Source: Xenorhabdus anantnagensis
GTDB taxonomy: Bacteria; Pseudomonadota; Gammaproteobacteria; Enterobacterales; Enterobacteriaceae
DNA length: 64,000 nt
NCBI RefSeq assembly: GCF_028598555.1
Contig: NZ_JAQRFN010000003.1
Coordinates: 186,001-250,000, forward strand
Direction: 5' to 3'
Part shown: one piece after another, positions 1 through 11,456 of the stretch
Numbering within the stretch: position 1 is the stretch's first letter
Layout: every line of letters starts with the position of its first letter
The notes under the pieces: model-generated
Database searches by the model: none
Seen by the model: the letters and a program-made list of their open reading frames with translations, nothing else
What the model was told of the DNA's origin: nothing
Position numbers and translations under genes: made by a program

Positions 1-1007
<1,007 letters not shown>

Positions 1008-1029
1008 TCAAATCTCCTTTCATGGACAC

Positions 1030-2496
<1,467 letters not shown>

Positions 2497-2504
2497 TCAA
2501 GAAT

Positions 2505-2554
2505 CTATTGGATATAGAAATTTATTGGGTATAGAAATTTATTGAGTATAGATA
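2505..2554. repeat. Short tandem repeat upstream of PTS gene (about 17 bp x 3)
   Basis: Three imperfect copies of a unit resembling ATTGGGTATAGAAATTT lie just upstream of the EIIBC start. The unit ends resemble the outer ends of the ERIC-type repeats elsewhere in the window, so it may be a decayed repeat end that later duplicated. Confidence 0.6.
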
Positions 2555-2598
2555 GAACAAAACTGACAACACCAGATCAATTTTCGAACGATATAAAT

Positions 2599-2613
2599 GT
2601 GATCGCGATCGCT
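2599..2613. promoter_or_regulatory. GC-rich palindrome in the PTS promoter region
   Basis: GATCGCGATC at 2601-2610 is a perfect palindrome and overlaps a second one, GCGATCGC, in an otherwise very AT-rich stretch about 140 bases upstream of the EIIBC start. It could be an operator for a LacI-type regulator encoded elsewhere; the left flank TGTGA also gives a CRP half-site. No function is demonstrated. The rest of 2464-2872 shows no gene I can support. Confidence 0.3.
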
Positions 2614-2872
2614 AGATATTTATTAATCCCCTATTAGATGAATAATGCTGAACTGGAATCCCTTTTACCATGAAACGATGATAGTTCCACCTTCAGCTAG
2701 AAAAACAGAATCTAATACTTCGAGTAATAGGTGGAGTTGTTAAATAAATTAGTTGAATAATATTTAATGAAATAAAGATACTTTTTTGCTAATACATTTA
2801 GGGGCTGTAATGAGATTTCCCGTCGATAAGATAAACAGTGCAAATTTATCAACGGGTTATTTAGAAATGAAA

Positions 2873-3388
2873 TTAAGAAAACAATGTCAAACATAGTGCA
2901 GATAAATAGAGAGCGACTCCATAAGAAGCATGTGCCATTAAACTTCTCAGCCTTATCGTATTAGGTGCAGGAGTTTTAGATGCAACCACTCCCATCCCCA
3001 TACCAGGTTGCATAATGAAAAAAGGCGCCACTACAGTAACAATACCCATGAACAATGCGGGAATAAAAGTCGGATTTTTTGCCCAAGACAGACCCCAAAT
3101 GAATAGCAAAAAACCAGCGAAGATAATACCAATCAGATAATGGACAAACCAACCAATCCATATTTCACTTTTCACTGGCTCAGCTTGGGCAATGCTTTTA
3201 TGACAAAACCGACCTTTCGGAATGTGCCCAAGCCAACGACCAACCATAGTATAATTCAATGATGGTATTCCAAAACTGCGTTTCATAAAAAGTGCCCAAA
3301 GATCCATCAATACCGTTGCACCAGCTCCGATCAATATCGAACGAACAATAAATTCCAATCCTTCATTCATTTGCTGCATATTCTCCAA
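2873..3388 (-). CDS. DUF2938 family membrane protein
   Basis: A 171-residue inner-membrane protein of unknown function. Hydrophobic stretches lie around residues 12-33, 79-101, 106-128 and 148-170, separated by polar loops, consistent with four membrane spans. The segment GAGATVLMDLWALFMKR near the N-terminus and GMGVVASKTPAPN near the C-terminus resemble DUF2938 proteins as I recall them. It is transcribed away from the ArsR-rhodanese gene, with the 40-base palindrome between them, so that regulator probably controls it. A transport or sulfur/redox-linked role is inference from this context only. Confidence 0.75.
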   Translation of the reverse strand: MENMQQMNEGLEFIVRSILIGAGATVLMDLWALFMKRSFGIPSLNYTMVGRWLGHIPKGRFCHKSIAQAEPVKSEIWIGWFVHYLIGIIFAGFLLFIWGLSWAKNPTFIPALFMGIVTVVAPFFIMQPGMGMGVVASKTPAPNTIRLRSLMAHASYGVALYLSALCLTLFS

Positions 3389-3461
3389 ATTTAAACTTTC
3401 CAGATTGCCTATTAGTTTATTAAATCATTTAGCTGACACTCGAAACACCTTAAAAACTTTG

Positions 3462-3501
3462 ATATCATTACATTCAATTAATTCATTGAATGTAATGATA
3501 T
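3462..3501. promoter_or_regulatory. 40-bp perfect dyad, probable operator of the ArsR-type regulator
   Basis: Two 17-base arms, ATATCATTACATTCAAT (3462-3478) and ATTGAATGTAATGATAT (3485-3501), are exact inverted complements around a 6-base spacer. The dyad sits in the divergent intergenic region, ending 10 bases before the ATG of the ArsR-rhodanese gene and about 75 bases from the DUF2938 start. ArsR/SmtB repressors bind imperfect 12-2-12 dyads, so autoregulation plus control of the divergent gene is likely. As RNA, the same arms would form a hairpin next to the start codon. Confidence 0.7.
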
Positions 3502-3511
3502 TGGAAACCAG

Positions 3512-4177
3512 ATGTCAATATTTGATAAACAAATTCTCGTTGAAATCGCAGAAATTGCCAAAGCACTGGGAAATGCCCATCGCCTGACTCTGCTTGAATG
3601 TCTGGCTGGTTCTGAGCAATCCGTAGAATGCCTGTCAGAGCTTTCTGGCTTGTCCATTGCCAACACCTCCCAGCATTTGCAACACTTAAAGCGCTCAGGG
3701 CTCCTTCAATCCCGTAAGGTCGGTAAGCATGTCCTTTATCGTCAGGGAGACGGTCCTGTAATGGACATCATTACAGCGATCCAAAAATATACTGAATTTA
3801 ATCGCGGGGAAATGCGCAAACTAATTGATGATATGAACAATCAGGAAGCAATTTCATGGGATGAGTTGTTAGACAGAATCAAGGAAAAGAGCACAACATT
3901 ACTGGATGTAAGGCCAAAAGAGGAATTCGAACTAGGCCATTTACCGAATGCCATTAATATCCCTATTGATGAACTAGAGAGTAGATTAGATGAGCTTGCT
4001 TCCAGCTCAAATCTTATCGCTTATTGCCGAGGACAATACTGTGTTCTTTCTGCCAATGCTCTTGAATTACTGCGTGCTAAAGGTATTCGTGCTCGCCGCT
4101 TTAAAAAAGGCTTTTCAGGCTGGAAAGACGCGGGAATGAGTATTGAAGTAAAATCTGGTCATGTATTAAATAGTTAG
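3512..4177 (+). CDS. ArsR-family regulator fused to a rhodanese domain
   Basis: A 221-residue cytoplasmic regulator. Residues 1-95 form a winged-helix ArsR domain (ALGNAHRLTLLECLAGSEQ, then the recognition helix around LSIANTSQHLQHLKRSGLL). Residues 115-215 form a rhodanese domain with LLDVRPKEEFELGHLPNAI and an active-site loop CRGQYC that contains the expected catalytic Cys plus a second Cys. This fusion is a known family thought to respond to sulfane-sulfur or redox signals. The canonical ArsR metal-binding ELCVCDL motif is absent, so metal sensing is unlikely. It is divergent from the DUF2938 gene and followed 10 bases later by a flavoprotein-like fragment. Confidence 0.92.
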   Translation: MSIFDKQILVEIAEIAKALGNAHRLTLLECLAGSEQSVECLSELSGLSIANTSQHLQHLKRSGLLQSRKVGKHVLYRQGDGPVMDIITAIQKYTEFNRGEMRKLIDDMNNQEAISWDELLDRIKEKSTTLLDVRPKEEFELGHLPNAINIPIDELESRLDELASSSNLIAYCRGQYCVLSANALELLRAKGIRARRFKKGFSGWKDAGMSIEVKSGHVLNS

Positions 4178-4187
4178 TTGTTGTGAT

Positions 4188-4481
4188 ATGGATAGGCTTT
4201 TGGCTTTTTCAGTTGCCTGTGGTGGTGCTTCCAACCGATTAACAACTGTCATTCTGGCTTCCACATTTCCTGTGCTATTTTTTCCTGTAATGGGAAGCGT
4301 AATGTGGGGAAAAAACGCAACACGTCATAATGTCAATCAATTACGTGATGATGGCTATCACGTTATCGAACCTGTATGGCACGAAAATTTTGACGCATCA
4401 CTACAACAAATAGTCGGACATCCTTCATTACCGGATATTGAGACGGTCATTTCACTACTAAAACAGCACTTACCAGAATGA
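4188..4481 (+). CDS. Truncated flavoprotein-like protein (probable remnant)
   Basis: A 97-residue frame resembling the C-terminal half of PF02441-type flavoproteins (Dfp/UbiX superfamily). SNRLTTVILASTFPVLFFPV, MGSVMW and NVNQLRDDGYHVIEPV correspond to the region of these proteins that contacts substrate and ends the Rossmann core. The N-terminal half with the flavin-binding glycine-rich start is missing, because the ArsR-rhodanese gene occupies the upstream DNA. No good ribosome site precedes the ATG. It may be a decaying gene or a translationally coupled short protein. From 4482 to 4769 I see no gene, only AT-rich DNA. Confidence 0.5.
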   Translation: MDRLLAFSVACGGASNRLTTVILASTFPVLFFPVMGSVMWGKNATRHNVNQLRDDGYHVIEPVWHENFDASLQQIVGHPSLPDIETVISLLKQHLPE

Positions 4482-4769
4482 TTCCTGAGATTGGCATACT
4501 GATGGAAGAACTCTAATCCATTAATTAATAATAAGTTACCTAATATGTGAGCTGGATACTCTTACATTCTAAATTCCCCTGATATACCAATGTAAATTCT
4601 CTCTTTGTTCGAATCTAAACTACATATCACCGTAATAGATTCATTTAAAAAATTGCAGAATAAACATCTTTTAATATAGCATAAGTTTTATTTTCATCCA
4701 TTATGAGTCAGGCAAGATCATTGAAAATAATCACAAAAATCCCATTTTATAACTATAAATCGGTAACTT

Positions 4770-6041
4770 ATGTCACAACACCATAATCGAGCATTAAATA
4801 AACAGGACTATAAAACTCTGTCTTTAGCAGCTTTAGGCGGTGCTCTGGAGTTTTACGATTTTATTATCTTTGTCTTTTTTGCCGTTACGCTTGGAGCACT
4901 TTTTTTTCCTGTAGATATACCTGAATGGCTTAGACAACTACAAACATTTGGTATTTTTGCCGCAGGTTATCTGGCCCGGCCGTTAGGTGGGATTATCATG
5001 GCTCATTTCGGTGATCTCATTGGACGTAAGAAAATGTTTTCACTGAGTATATTGCTGATGGCCGTACCAACACTGACCATCGGAATGTTACCCACCTATG
5101 ACACCATAGGCATGACTGCGCCTATTCTCCTCTTACTACTGCGGATCATGCAGGGAGCCGCGATTGGTGGAGAAGTGCCCGGTGCATGGGTTTTTGTGGC
5201 GGAGCATGTTCCCCATAAACGCATCGGATTTGCCTGTGGTGTTCTGACAGCAGGATTGAGCATGGGGATTTTATTTGGCTCTCTCGTCGCAACCATTATT
5301 ACTTCCATTTATACCAAGCAAGATGTTCTGGATTGGGCATGGCGTCTGCCATTTTTCTTAGGGGGAATTTTCGGCCTATGTGCCATGTATCTGCGTCGTT
5401 GGCTGCATGAAACTCCTATCTTCAAGGAAATGCAAGAACGCAAGGCGTTGGCAGGAGAATTACCACTAAAATCCGTGGTTTTTAATCACAAACGCGCCAT
5501 CTCTATTTCCATGCTGCTTACTTGGCTGCTTTCCGCGGGGATTGTTGTCATCATCTTGATGACCCCAACCTATATGCAGACAGTATTTCATCTGGAACAA
5601 TCACTGACGTTGAAAGCAAACAGTCTGGCGATCATCTCATTGGCGGTTGGCTGTATTTCTGTGGGATATTTATGCGATAAATGGGGAGCTGGTATCGTGC
5701 TGATTATCGGCTGTATTCTACTGGCCTCCACTACATGGTTTTTCTATCACAATATTAGCCATGAACCACTCAAACTATTTAGTGCTTATTCCCTCGTCGG
5801 TCTGGCTGTAGGCGTGATTGGTGCTGCGCCTTTCGTCATGGTTAATAGCTACCCGCCAGAAGTCCGTTTCAGTGGCATTTCATTTTCATATAATGTGGCC
5901 TACGCTATTTTTGGTGGACTGACACCGATTCTCGTTACCTTGCTGCTGAGATATACCCCGCTGGCTCCCGCCTATTATATTATTGCCTTATCGGTTATTG
6001 GCCTTTTATTGGGATTTTACTTGCGGAAAAAATCTATATGA
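4770..6041 (+). CDS. MFS transporter, metabolite:H+ symporter (MHS) type
   Basis: A 423-residue inner-membrane transporter with about twelve membrane spans. GGALEFYDFIIFVFFA at residues 24-39 is the typical MHS-family helix 1. GDLIGRKKMF around residue 88 is the conserved major-facilitator loop 2-3 motif, and RIMQGAAIGGEVPGA lies in helix 5 of this family. Relatives include ProP, KgtP, ShiA and YdfJ, which carry organic acids or zwitterions with protons; the substrate here is unknown. The last codons and stop lie in an 11-base direct duplication (AAATCTATATG twice), part of the window-wide pattern of short repeats at gene ends. It is a single gene with its own promoter region and converges on satP. 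Confidence 0.9.
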   Translation: MSQHHNRALNKQDYKTLSLAALGGALEFYDFIIFVFFAVTLGALFFPVDIPEWLRQLQTFGIFAAGYLARPLGGIIMAHFGDLIGRKKMFSLSILLMAVPTLTIGMLPTYDTIGMTAPILLLLLRIMQGAAIGGEVPGAWVFVAEHVPHKRIGFACGVLTAGLSMGILFGSLVATIITSIYTKQDVLDWAWRLPFFLGGIFGLCAMYLRRWLHETPIFKEMQERKALAGELPLKSVVFNHKRAISISMLLTWLLSAGIVVIILMTPTYMQTVFHLEQSLTLKANSLAIISLAVGCISVGYLCDKWGAGIVLIIGCILLASTTWFFYHNISHEPLKLFSAYSLVGLAVGVIGAAPFVMVNSYPPEVRFSGISFSYNVAYAIFGGLTPILVTLLLRYTPLAPAYYIIALSVIGLLLGFYLRKKSI

Positions 6042-6104
6042 AATCTATATGAAAAAAACCGATGGGAAATTAAAGAAGCATAATTAATGCGCTTATAATA
6101 AAGC

Positions 6105-6133
6105 ACAGGATGAGTATAAATCACTCATCCTGT
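6105..6133 (-). terminator. Terminator of satP
   Basis: Perfect 11-base arms ACAGGATGAGT and ACTCATCCTGT with a 7-base loop, followed on the minus strand by GCTTTATTAT. It lies 10 bases beyond the satP stop and between the two convergent genes, so it may also slow transcription from the MFS gene. Confidence 0.8.
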
Positions 6134-6143
6134 CTAAGAATGG

Positions 6144-6716
6144 TTAAGCGTGTTTCACTTCACCAATTGGCAGAACAGTACGGCCATATTGTTCATTCAG
6201 AACTTCAGCCATTGCCAGATAGAAAGCACTCGCACCACAGACAATGCCTTCAAAACCCGCGAAGGTCAAAATGCTGGCATTACCTGTGATATTGCCAATT
6301 GCCAGCAATGCAAACAGCAGCGTCAGGCTACCAAATACAAATTGCAGGACACGGTTGGCTTTCAACGTACCAAAGAACATGAACAGAGTGAAAATTCCCC
6401 ATAAGGCGAGATAAACGCCAAGGAACTCATGGCTGGTTTTTTCAGCCAAATCCATCATTGGCAGGAACAGTAAGGCAATCAAGCTCAACCAGAACATACC
6501 GTAAGAGGTAAATGCGGTTGCAGCAAAAGTATTCCCTTTTTTGTACTCAAAGATACCGGCCAGTACCTGAGCCAAACCACCATAAAAAATTCCCATGCTC
6601 AAAATAACTGATGACAATGGGAAAAAACCTGCGTTGTGCAAATTCAACAAAATGGTTGTCATGCCAAAACCCATTAAACCCAATGGGCCTGGGTTCGCCA
6701 ACTTATTAGAGTGCAT
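6144..6716 (-). CDS. satP: Acetate/succinate transporter SatP (AceTr family)
   Basis: A 190-residue, six-span inner-membrane protein that takes up acetate and succinate. It opens with [23 protein letters not shown], which contains the NPAPLGL-like motif of the GPR1/FUN34/YaaH family, and a second conserved element is GMGIFYGG-like ([15 protein letters not shown]). E. coli SatP has 188 residues. In E. coli satP also lies near dnaK, which supports the name. It is a single gene, divergent from dnaK across a 350-base region. Confidence 0.95.
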   Translation of the reverse strand: MHSNKLANPGPLGLMGFGMTTILLNLHNAGFFPLSSVILSMGIFYGGLAQVLAGIFEYKKGNTFAATAFTSYGMFWLSLIALLFLPMMDLAEKTSHEFLGVYLALWGIFTLFMFFGTLKANRVLQFVFGSLTLLFALLAIGNITGNASILTFAGFEGIVCGASAFYLAMAEVLNEQYGRTVLPIGEVKHA

Positions 6717-6880
6717 ACTTCCCCTAGAAAATACAAATAATACAAAATATTAAAAAGTTATCATGGCGCTTTTCCGCACCAAGAAACCATAAAAGGCGGC
6801 GAATCATAATGTGATGGACTCAACTACACAATGGCCTTAGAAAAATTTTTTTATGAAATTTCAATTTTTTTTCAATCAGC

Positions 6881-6912
6881 CCCTTGATGATGAGATGAAT
6901 GACCCCATCTAA
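6881..6912 (+). promoter_or_regulatory. Sigma-32 heat-shock promoter of dnaKJ (P1)
   Basis: CCCTTGATGATG followed by GACCCCATCTA matches the sigma-32 consensus (CTTGAA, 13-15 bases, CCCCAT) and is nearly the same as the known E. coli dnaK P1 promoter. The -35 element is 6883-6888 and the -10 element 6903-6908, about 155 bases upstream of dnaK. Confidence 0.88.
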
Positions 6913-6991
6913 GTCTCAACTACAGTTACTACTGAATATTTCAGCATTAGCTGAAAAAAATAAAATGAGGAATTTCTGGCAAACAGAGCCA

Positions 6992-7017
6992 TTGAAAAGA
7001 AAACATTCGTCCTCATA
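6992..7017 (+). promoter_or_regulatory. Second probable sigma-32 promoter of dnaK (P2-like)
   Basis: TTGAAA at 6992-6997 and CCTCAT at 7011-7016, 13 bases apart, resemble a weaker sigma-32 promoter about 50 bases upstream of the dnaK start, where E. coli also has a second heat-shock promoter. Confidence 0.5.
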
Positions 7018-7066
7018 TAGCTTAGTAACTTGACCGAATATATGAATTCTTTGTGGAGGCGTTTAG

Positions 7067-8977
7067 ATGGGTAAAATTATTGGTATCGACTTGGGAACTA
7101 CCAACTCTTGTGTAGCAATTATGGACGGCACAACTGCTCGTGTGCTTGAAAACAGCGAAGGTGACCGTACCACACCTTCCATCATCGCATATACTCAGGA
7201 TGGTGAAACTCTGGTTGGTCAACCAGCTAAACGTCAGGCTGTTACTAACCCGCAAAATACTCTGTTCGCCATCAAACGTTTGATCGGCCGTCGTTTTCAG
7301 GACGAAGAAGTACAGCGTGACGAATCCATCATGCCATACAAAATCATGGCGGCGGATAATGGCGATGCATGGCTGGAAGTGAAAGGCCAGAAAATAGCAC
7401 CACCTCAGATCTCCGCTGAAGTTCTGAAAAAAATGAAGAAAACAGCAGAAGACTATCTGGGTGAACCAATAACCGAAGCGGTTATCACTGTTCCTGCATA
7501 CTTCAACGATGCACAGCGTCAGGCAACTAAAGACGCTGGCCGTATCGCAGGTCTCGAAGTTAAGCGTATCATCAACGAACCAACCGCGGCTGCTCTGGCT
7601 TACGGTCTGGACAAAGAAGTGGGCAACCGCACCATCGCGGTTTATGACCTGGGTGGCGGTACTTTCGATATCTCTATCATCGAAATCGATGAAGTTGATG
7701 GCGAAAAAACTTATGAAGTTCTGGCAACCAACGGTGATACTCACTTGGGTGGTGAAGACTTCGACAGCCGCATGATCAACTATCTGGTTGATGAGTTCAA
7801 AAAAGAACAAGGCATCGATCTGCGCAATGACCCACTGGCAATGCAGCGTCTGAAAGAAGCGGCAGAAAAAGCGAAAATCGAACTTTCTTCTGCACAACAG
7901 ACTGACGTGAACCTGCCATACATCACAGCAGATGCAACCGGTCCTAAGCACATGAACATTAAAGTGACTCGTGCAAAACTGGAATCTCTGGTTGAAGACT
8001 TGGTTAAACGTTCTATCGAGCCGCTGAAAGTTGCACTGAATGACGCAGGTCTGTCTGTATCTGACGTTCAGGACGTTATTCTGGTTGGCGGTCAGACCCG
8101 TATGCCAATGGTGCAGAAAGCGGTTGCAGATTTCTTCGGCAAAGAGCCACGTAAAGACGTGAACCCGGACGAAGCAGTTGCAATGGGTGCAGCGGTTCAG
8201 GGCGGTGTATTGGCAGGTGACGTGAAAGACGTTCTGCTGCTGGACGTAACGCCACTGTCTCTGGGTATCGAAACCATGGGCGGCGTGATGACTTCCCTGA
8301 TTACTAAGAACACCACCATCCCAACCAAGCATAGCCAAGTGTTCTCTACAGCGGAAGACAACCAATCTGCGGTAACTATCCACGTACTGCAAGGTGAGCG
8401 TAAGCGTGCCAACGATAACAAATCTCTGGGTCAGTTCAACCTGGATGGTATTCAGCCAGCGATGCGTGGAACTCCACAGATTGAAGTGACTTTCGACATC
8501 GATGCTGACGGTATCCTGCACGTTTCTGCGAAAGACAAAAACTCTGGTCGTGAGCAAAACATCACCATCAAGGCATCTTCTGGTCTGAACGAAGAAGAAA
8601 TCCAGCAGATGGTACGCGACGCTGAAGCAAACGCAGAAGCTGACCGTAAGTTTGAAGAGCTGGTTCAGATTCGTAACCAAGCTGACCAACTGGTTCACGG
8701 CACTCGCAAGCAAGTTGAAGAAGCCGGTGACAAACTGACTGCTGACGATAAAGCTGCAATCGAGAAAGCAACTTCTGAGCTGGAAACTGCGGCGAAGAGC
8801 GAAGACAAAGCTGAAATCGAAGCGAAGATCCAAGCTCTGGTTGAAGCATCCAAGAAATTGCTGGAAATCGCACAGCAGCAAGCACAAGCTGGTGCTACCG
8901 ATGCTGGTGCAAGCAACGCGAAGAAAGAAGACGACGTTGTAGATGCTGAATTCGAAGAAGTTAAAGACAAAAAATAA
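7067..8977 (+). CDS. dnaK: Chaperone DnaK (Hsp70)
   Basis: Cytoplasmic Hsp70 ATPase that binds unfolded peptides and works with DnaJ and GrpE; it also delivers sigma-32 for degradation. 636 residues, against 638 in E. coli. The ATPase domain (1-385) shows [16 protein letters not shown], the connect motif [13 protein letters not shown] and [14 protein letters not shown]. The interdomain linker is [15 protein letters not shown], then the beta-sandwich substrate domain and an alpha-helical lid ending in [14 protein letters not shown]. The ATG has GTGGAGG upstream. Codon use is strongly biased, as in highly expressed genes. It forms an operon with dnaJ, with an ERIC repeat in the gap. Confidence 0.99.
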   Translation: MGKIIGIDLGTTNSCVAIMDGTTARVLENSEGDRTTPSIIAYTQDGETLVGQPAKRQAVTNPQNTLFAIKRLIGRRFQDEEVQRDESIMPYKIMAADNGDAWLEVKGQKIAPPQISAEVLKKMKKTAEDYLGEPITEAVITVPAYFNDAQRQATKDAGRIAGLEVKRIINEPTAAALAYGLDKEVGNRTIAVYDLGGGTFDISIIEIDEVDGEKTYEVLATNGDTHLGGEDFDSRMINYLVDEFKKEQGIDLRNDPLAMQRLKEAAEKAKIELSSAQQTDVNLPYITADATGPKHMNIKVTRAKLESLVEDLVKRSIEPLKVALNDAGLSVSDVQDVILVGGQTRMPMVQKAVADFFGKEPRKDVNPDEAVAMGAAVQGGVLAGDVKDVLLLDVTPLSLGIETMGGVMTSLITKNTTIPTKHSQVFSTAEDNQSAVTIHVLQGERKRANDNKSLGQFNLDGIQPAMRGTPQIEVTFDIDADGILHVSAKDKNSGREQNITIKASSGLNEEEIQQMVRDAEANAEADRKFEELVQIRNQADQLVHGTRKQVEEAGDKLTADDKAAIEKATSELETAAKSEDKAEIEAKIQALVEASKKLLEIAQQQAQAGATDAGASNAKKEDDVVDAEFEEVKDKK

Positions 8978-8989
8978 TAGTAGCCCTTA

Positions 8990-9113
8990 AGCCCAATAGG
9001 TTTCGAGTTGCATCAAGGCGGCAAGCGATTGAAACCCAGTCACACAGATAACATGTGACTGGGTTAAATGAGCAAAACCAGCAAAGAGTCAATTTGAAAG
9101 ATGAAGGGAATAG
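8990..9113. repeat. ERIC (IRU) element between dnaK and dnaJ
   Basis: A degenerate copy of the enterobacterial repetitive intergenic consensus. The central inverted repeat is visible as ACCCAGTCACA and TGTGACTGGGT, with outer ends CCAATAGGTTTCGAGTTG and TTGAAAGATGAAGGG. Being transcribed in the dnaKJ mRNA, it would form a hairpin that could set the DnaK to DnaJ ratio. Confidence 0.85.
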
Positions 9114-9205
9114 CGGGCAAAGTAACAGGCCTCTGTTACTTGTTAACTGCACGGGCGTTGAGGTAACTCTACGCCCGTGCGTGCGTATTAAGGGTAAACA
9201 ATACG

Positions 9206-10342
9206 ATGGCAAAAAAAGATTATTACGAAGTTTTGGGAGTTTCCAAAACCGCAGACGAAAAAGAGATCAAAAAAGCCTATAAACGGCTGGCCATGAAATA
9301 TCATCCTGACCGTAATCAGGGCGATAAAGATGCAGAAAGTAAATTCAAAGAAATTAAAGAAGCGTATGAGATCCTGACGGATTCTCAGAAACGTGCCGCT
9401 TATGACCAATATGGTCATGCTGCCTTTGAACATGGTGGTATGGGTGGTGGTGCAGGTGGTTTCGGTGGCGGAGCTGACTTTAGCGATATCTTTGGTGACG
9501 TTTTCGGAGATATTTTCGGTGGTGGCCGTCGTCAGCAGCGCCCTAGCCGTGGCTCAGACCTGCGTTACAGCATGGAATTAACCCTGGAAGAAGCTGTCCG
9601 TGGTGTGACCAAAGAGATCCGTATTCCAACACTGGAATCTTGTGATACCTGTCATGGCAGCGGAGCCAAGGCGGGCACCAGCCCACAAACTTGTCCAACC
9701 TGTCACGGTGCAGGCCAAGTACAAATGCGCCAAGGGTTCTTCGCCGTTCAGCAACCTTGCCCTCAGTGTCATGGACGCGGAAGCATCATCAAAGAGCCGT
9801 GTGGCAAATGTCATGGACATGGTCGCGTTGAAAAATACAAAACTCTGTCTGTCAAAATTCCGGCTGGTGTCGATACCGGTGATCGCATTCGTTTGAGTGG
9901 TGAAGGTGAAGCAGGTGAACAGGGTGCACCAGCGGGGGATTTGTACGTTCAGGTTCAAGTCAAGGCTCACCATATCTTCGAACGCGATGGCAGCAACCTT
10001 TACTGTGAAGTGCCAATTAACTTTGCAACAGCAGCATTGGGTGGCGAAATTGAAGTTCCGACCCTTGATGGTCGCGTCAGCCTGAAAATCCCTGCGGAAA
10101 CCCAGACTGGCAAACTATTCCGCATGAAAGGCAAAGGTGTTAAATCCGTCCGTGGCGGCGTTCAAGGCGACTTGATGTGCCGTGTCGTGGTAGAAACACC
10201 GGTTAAGCTAAATGAAGAACAAAAAGAACTGATGCGCAAACTGGGCGAATCTCTGGGTGGAAAAAGTGGGGAAAATAATAGCCCTCGTTCCAAAAGCTTC
10301 CTCGATGGCGTGAAAAAATTTTTTGATGATTTGACAAAGTAA
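9206..10342 (+). CDS. dnaJ: Co-chaperone DnaJ (Hsp40)
   Basis: Stimulates DnaK ATPase and delivers client proteins. 378 residues. The J domain (1-70) has the essential HPD motif (KYHPDRNQG). A Gly/Phe-rich linker (about 75-115) includes [13 protein letters not shown] and [12 protein letters not shown]. The zinc domain (about 145-205) has four CxxCxGxG repeats, beginning CDTCHGSGA and CPTCHGAG. The C-terminal substrate-binding domains follow. It is the second gene of the dnaKJ operon and ends at a strong terminator. It encodes a full-length class A DnaJ with no defect. Confidence 0.99.
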   Translation: MAKKDYYEVLGVSKTADEKEIKKAYKRLAMKYHPDRNQGDKDAESKFKEIKEAYEILTDSQKRAAYDQYGHAAFEHGGMGGGAGGFGGGADFSDIFGDVFGDIFGGGRRQQRPSRGSDLRYSMELTLEEAVRGVTKEIRIPTLESCDTCHGSGAKAGTSPQTCPTCHGAGQVQMRQGFFAVQQPCPQCHGRGSIIKEPCGKCHGHGRVEKYKTLSVKIPAGVDTGDRIRLSGEGEAGEQGAPAGDLYVQVQVKAHHIFERDGSNLYCEVPINFATAALGGEIEVPTLDGRVSLKIPAETQTGKLFRMKGKGVKSVRGGVQGDLMCRVVVETPVKLNEEQKELMRKLGESLGGKSGENNSPRSKSFLDGVKKFFDDLTK

Positions 10343-10373
10343 TTTAACACTTTGCAAAATATCTAATAATAAG

Positions 10374-10425
10374 TCCTCCTGAACATTTTGTAGTTTATTG
10401 ATGTTCAGGGGGATTTTTTATTTAT
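10374..10425 (+). terminator. Rho-independent terminator of dnaKJ
   Basis: TCCTCCTGAACAT (10374-10386) pairs with ATGTTCAGGGGGA (10401-10413), 13 pairs with one G-U, followed by a T-rich run TTTTTTATTTATT. Confidence 0.92.
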
Positions 10426-10594
10426 TGGATTTTTTTATTTTAAATAAATTAAATTATTTTATTTCTTAATTGTTTTTTAATATTACGTTTTTTTATTAAT
10501 GTTGCATTTTATTTAAAAAAAGTAGAAAGTATCATCTTAAAATATCCACATACAAATAATATGATTTAAATACAATAATAATGAGGATGTTAAA

Positions 10595-11401
10595 ATGATT
10601 CAGCATATATTACATCACGCGATTGAATATTCTCACTCTGCTTTTCCAGGCAAAACTACAAATATCTCTTATTTTAATATTGAGAATCAATCCGAAGATC
10701 GAAAAAAAAGATATTCTATAAAAAACACTGGAATCAGACAGCAAAAACTTGGAAAACTTCAAGAAAAATTATATTATCTTAGAACCGATGAGGAAAAATA
10801 TGATCATATAATGAGCGAAAGAAAAAATGATGCTTTATTGGTTGGAAATTGTAAAGAATTATCTCTTATTGCATTTATGTATTTAGCAAAAGAAAAGGCA
10901 AGCAATATATATCATTTATATAAAAATTCTTTTACTGCAAATAAATCGGGGGAAATACACGATATTTACATTGAGGTTCTTGCTGCCGCCCCTCTGTCAA
11001 GATATGATCACTGTTTTGTCATGCTTTATTACCCTCCTCATACCTATGATAAAAAATTTCAAAATAAAAAAATAGACGAAGAATACAATATACTCCCGAG
11101 TGGAGCATGGATATGCGATCCATGGGCAAATATAGTTTGTTTATCTGAAAATTATGATACACATTGGAAAAGCAAAATGGCTAGCTGGGCAAAAGATGGA
11201 AAATATTTGGCTTTAGGAAGTGCTTCTATTTCCTCAAATTATAAAAATACAGAACTGTCGCCATTGGAAAGTCGGGGTCATCCTTTATATGCAAATACAT
11301 TTAATATGATAGAAAATAGTAAAAAGAAGGTGTTACATAAGGCTATTATAAAACCTGATGGTTCGACTGAAATATTAAAATTTCAATGCGCTATCCGATG
11401 A
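10595..11401 (+). CDS. Orphan protein with papain/transglutaminase-like Cys-His-Asp motifs (effector-like)
   Basis: I do not recognise this 268-residue protein by name. It has a possible catalytic triad in the order and spacing of papain-fold or transglutaminase-fold enzymes: GNCKE (Cys86), YDHCFVMLY (His139) and ICDPWAN (Asp175 followed by Pro-Trp). The GNC...DH...DPW order recalls cysteine protease/deamidase virulence effectors such as SseI, SpvD and OspI, but no family assignment is proven. No signal peptide or membrane span is seen; the first 60 residues are polar and rich in Ser, Asn, Gln and Lys, as in type III or other secreted effectors. The gene is clearly AT-richer than dnaJ, uses rare AT-ending codons, and is alone between the dnaJ terminator and a convergent transporter, which suggests acquisition. 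AATGAGGATGTTAAA precedes the ATG. Confidence 0.75.
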   Translation: MIQHILHHAIEYSHSAFPGKTTNISYFNIENQSEDRKKRYSIKNTGIRQQKLGKLQEKLYYLRTDEEKYDHIMSERKNDALLVGNCKELSLIAFMYLAKEKASNIYHLYKNSFTANKSGEIHDIYIEVLAAAPLSRYDHCFVMLYYPPHTYDKKFQNKKIDEEYNILPSGAWICDPWANIVCLSENYDTHWKSKMASWAKDGKYLALGSASISSNYKNTELSPLESRGHPLYANTFNMIENSKKKVLHKAIIKPDGSTEILKFQCAIR

Positions 11402-11422
11402 AATTACTCAAAACGAATTGGA

Positions 11423-11453
11423 ATCTCTAAGTTTCTATTTATTACTTAGAGAT
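11423..11453. terminator. Hairpin between convergent genes
   Basis: ATCTCTAAGT (11423-11432) and ACTTAGAGAT (11444-11453) form a 10-base stem with an 11-base AT-rich loop between the orphan gene and the EamA transporter gene. There is no clear T-run on either side, so it is a weak bidirectional terminator candidate. Confidence 0.5.
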
Positions 11454-11456
11454 CCA

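Noticed and set aside
2712-2894. 60-codon minus-strand frame beyond the DUF2938 gene
   Set aside because: Very AT-rich, overlaps the 3' end of the DUF2938 gene, no ribosome site or recognisable features.
7022-8887. 621-codon open frame antisense to dnaK
   Set aside because: It mirrors dnaK codon bias (few antisense stops when RNY codons dominate). Long antisense frames in Hsp70 genes are well known, and the protein is Cys/Phe-rich with no recognisable domain.
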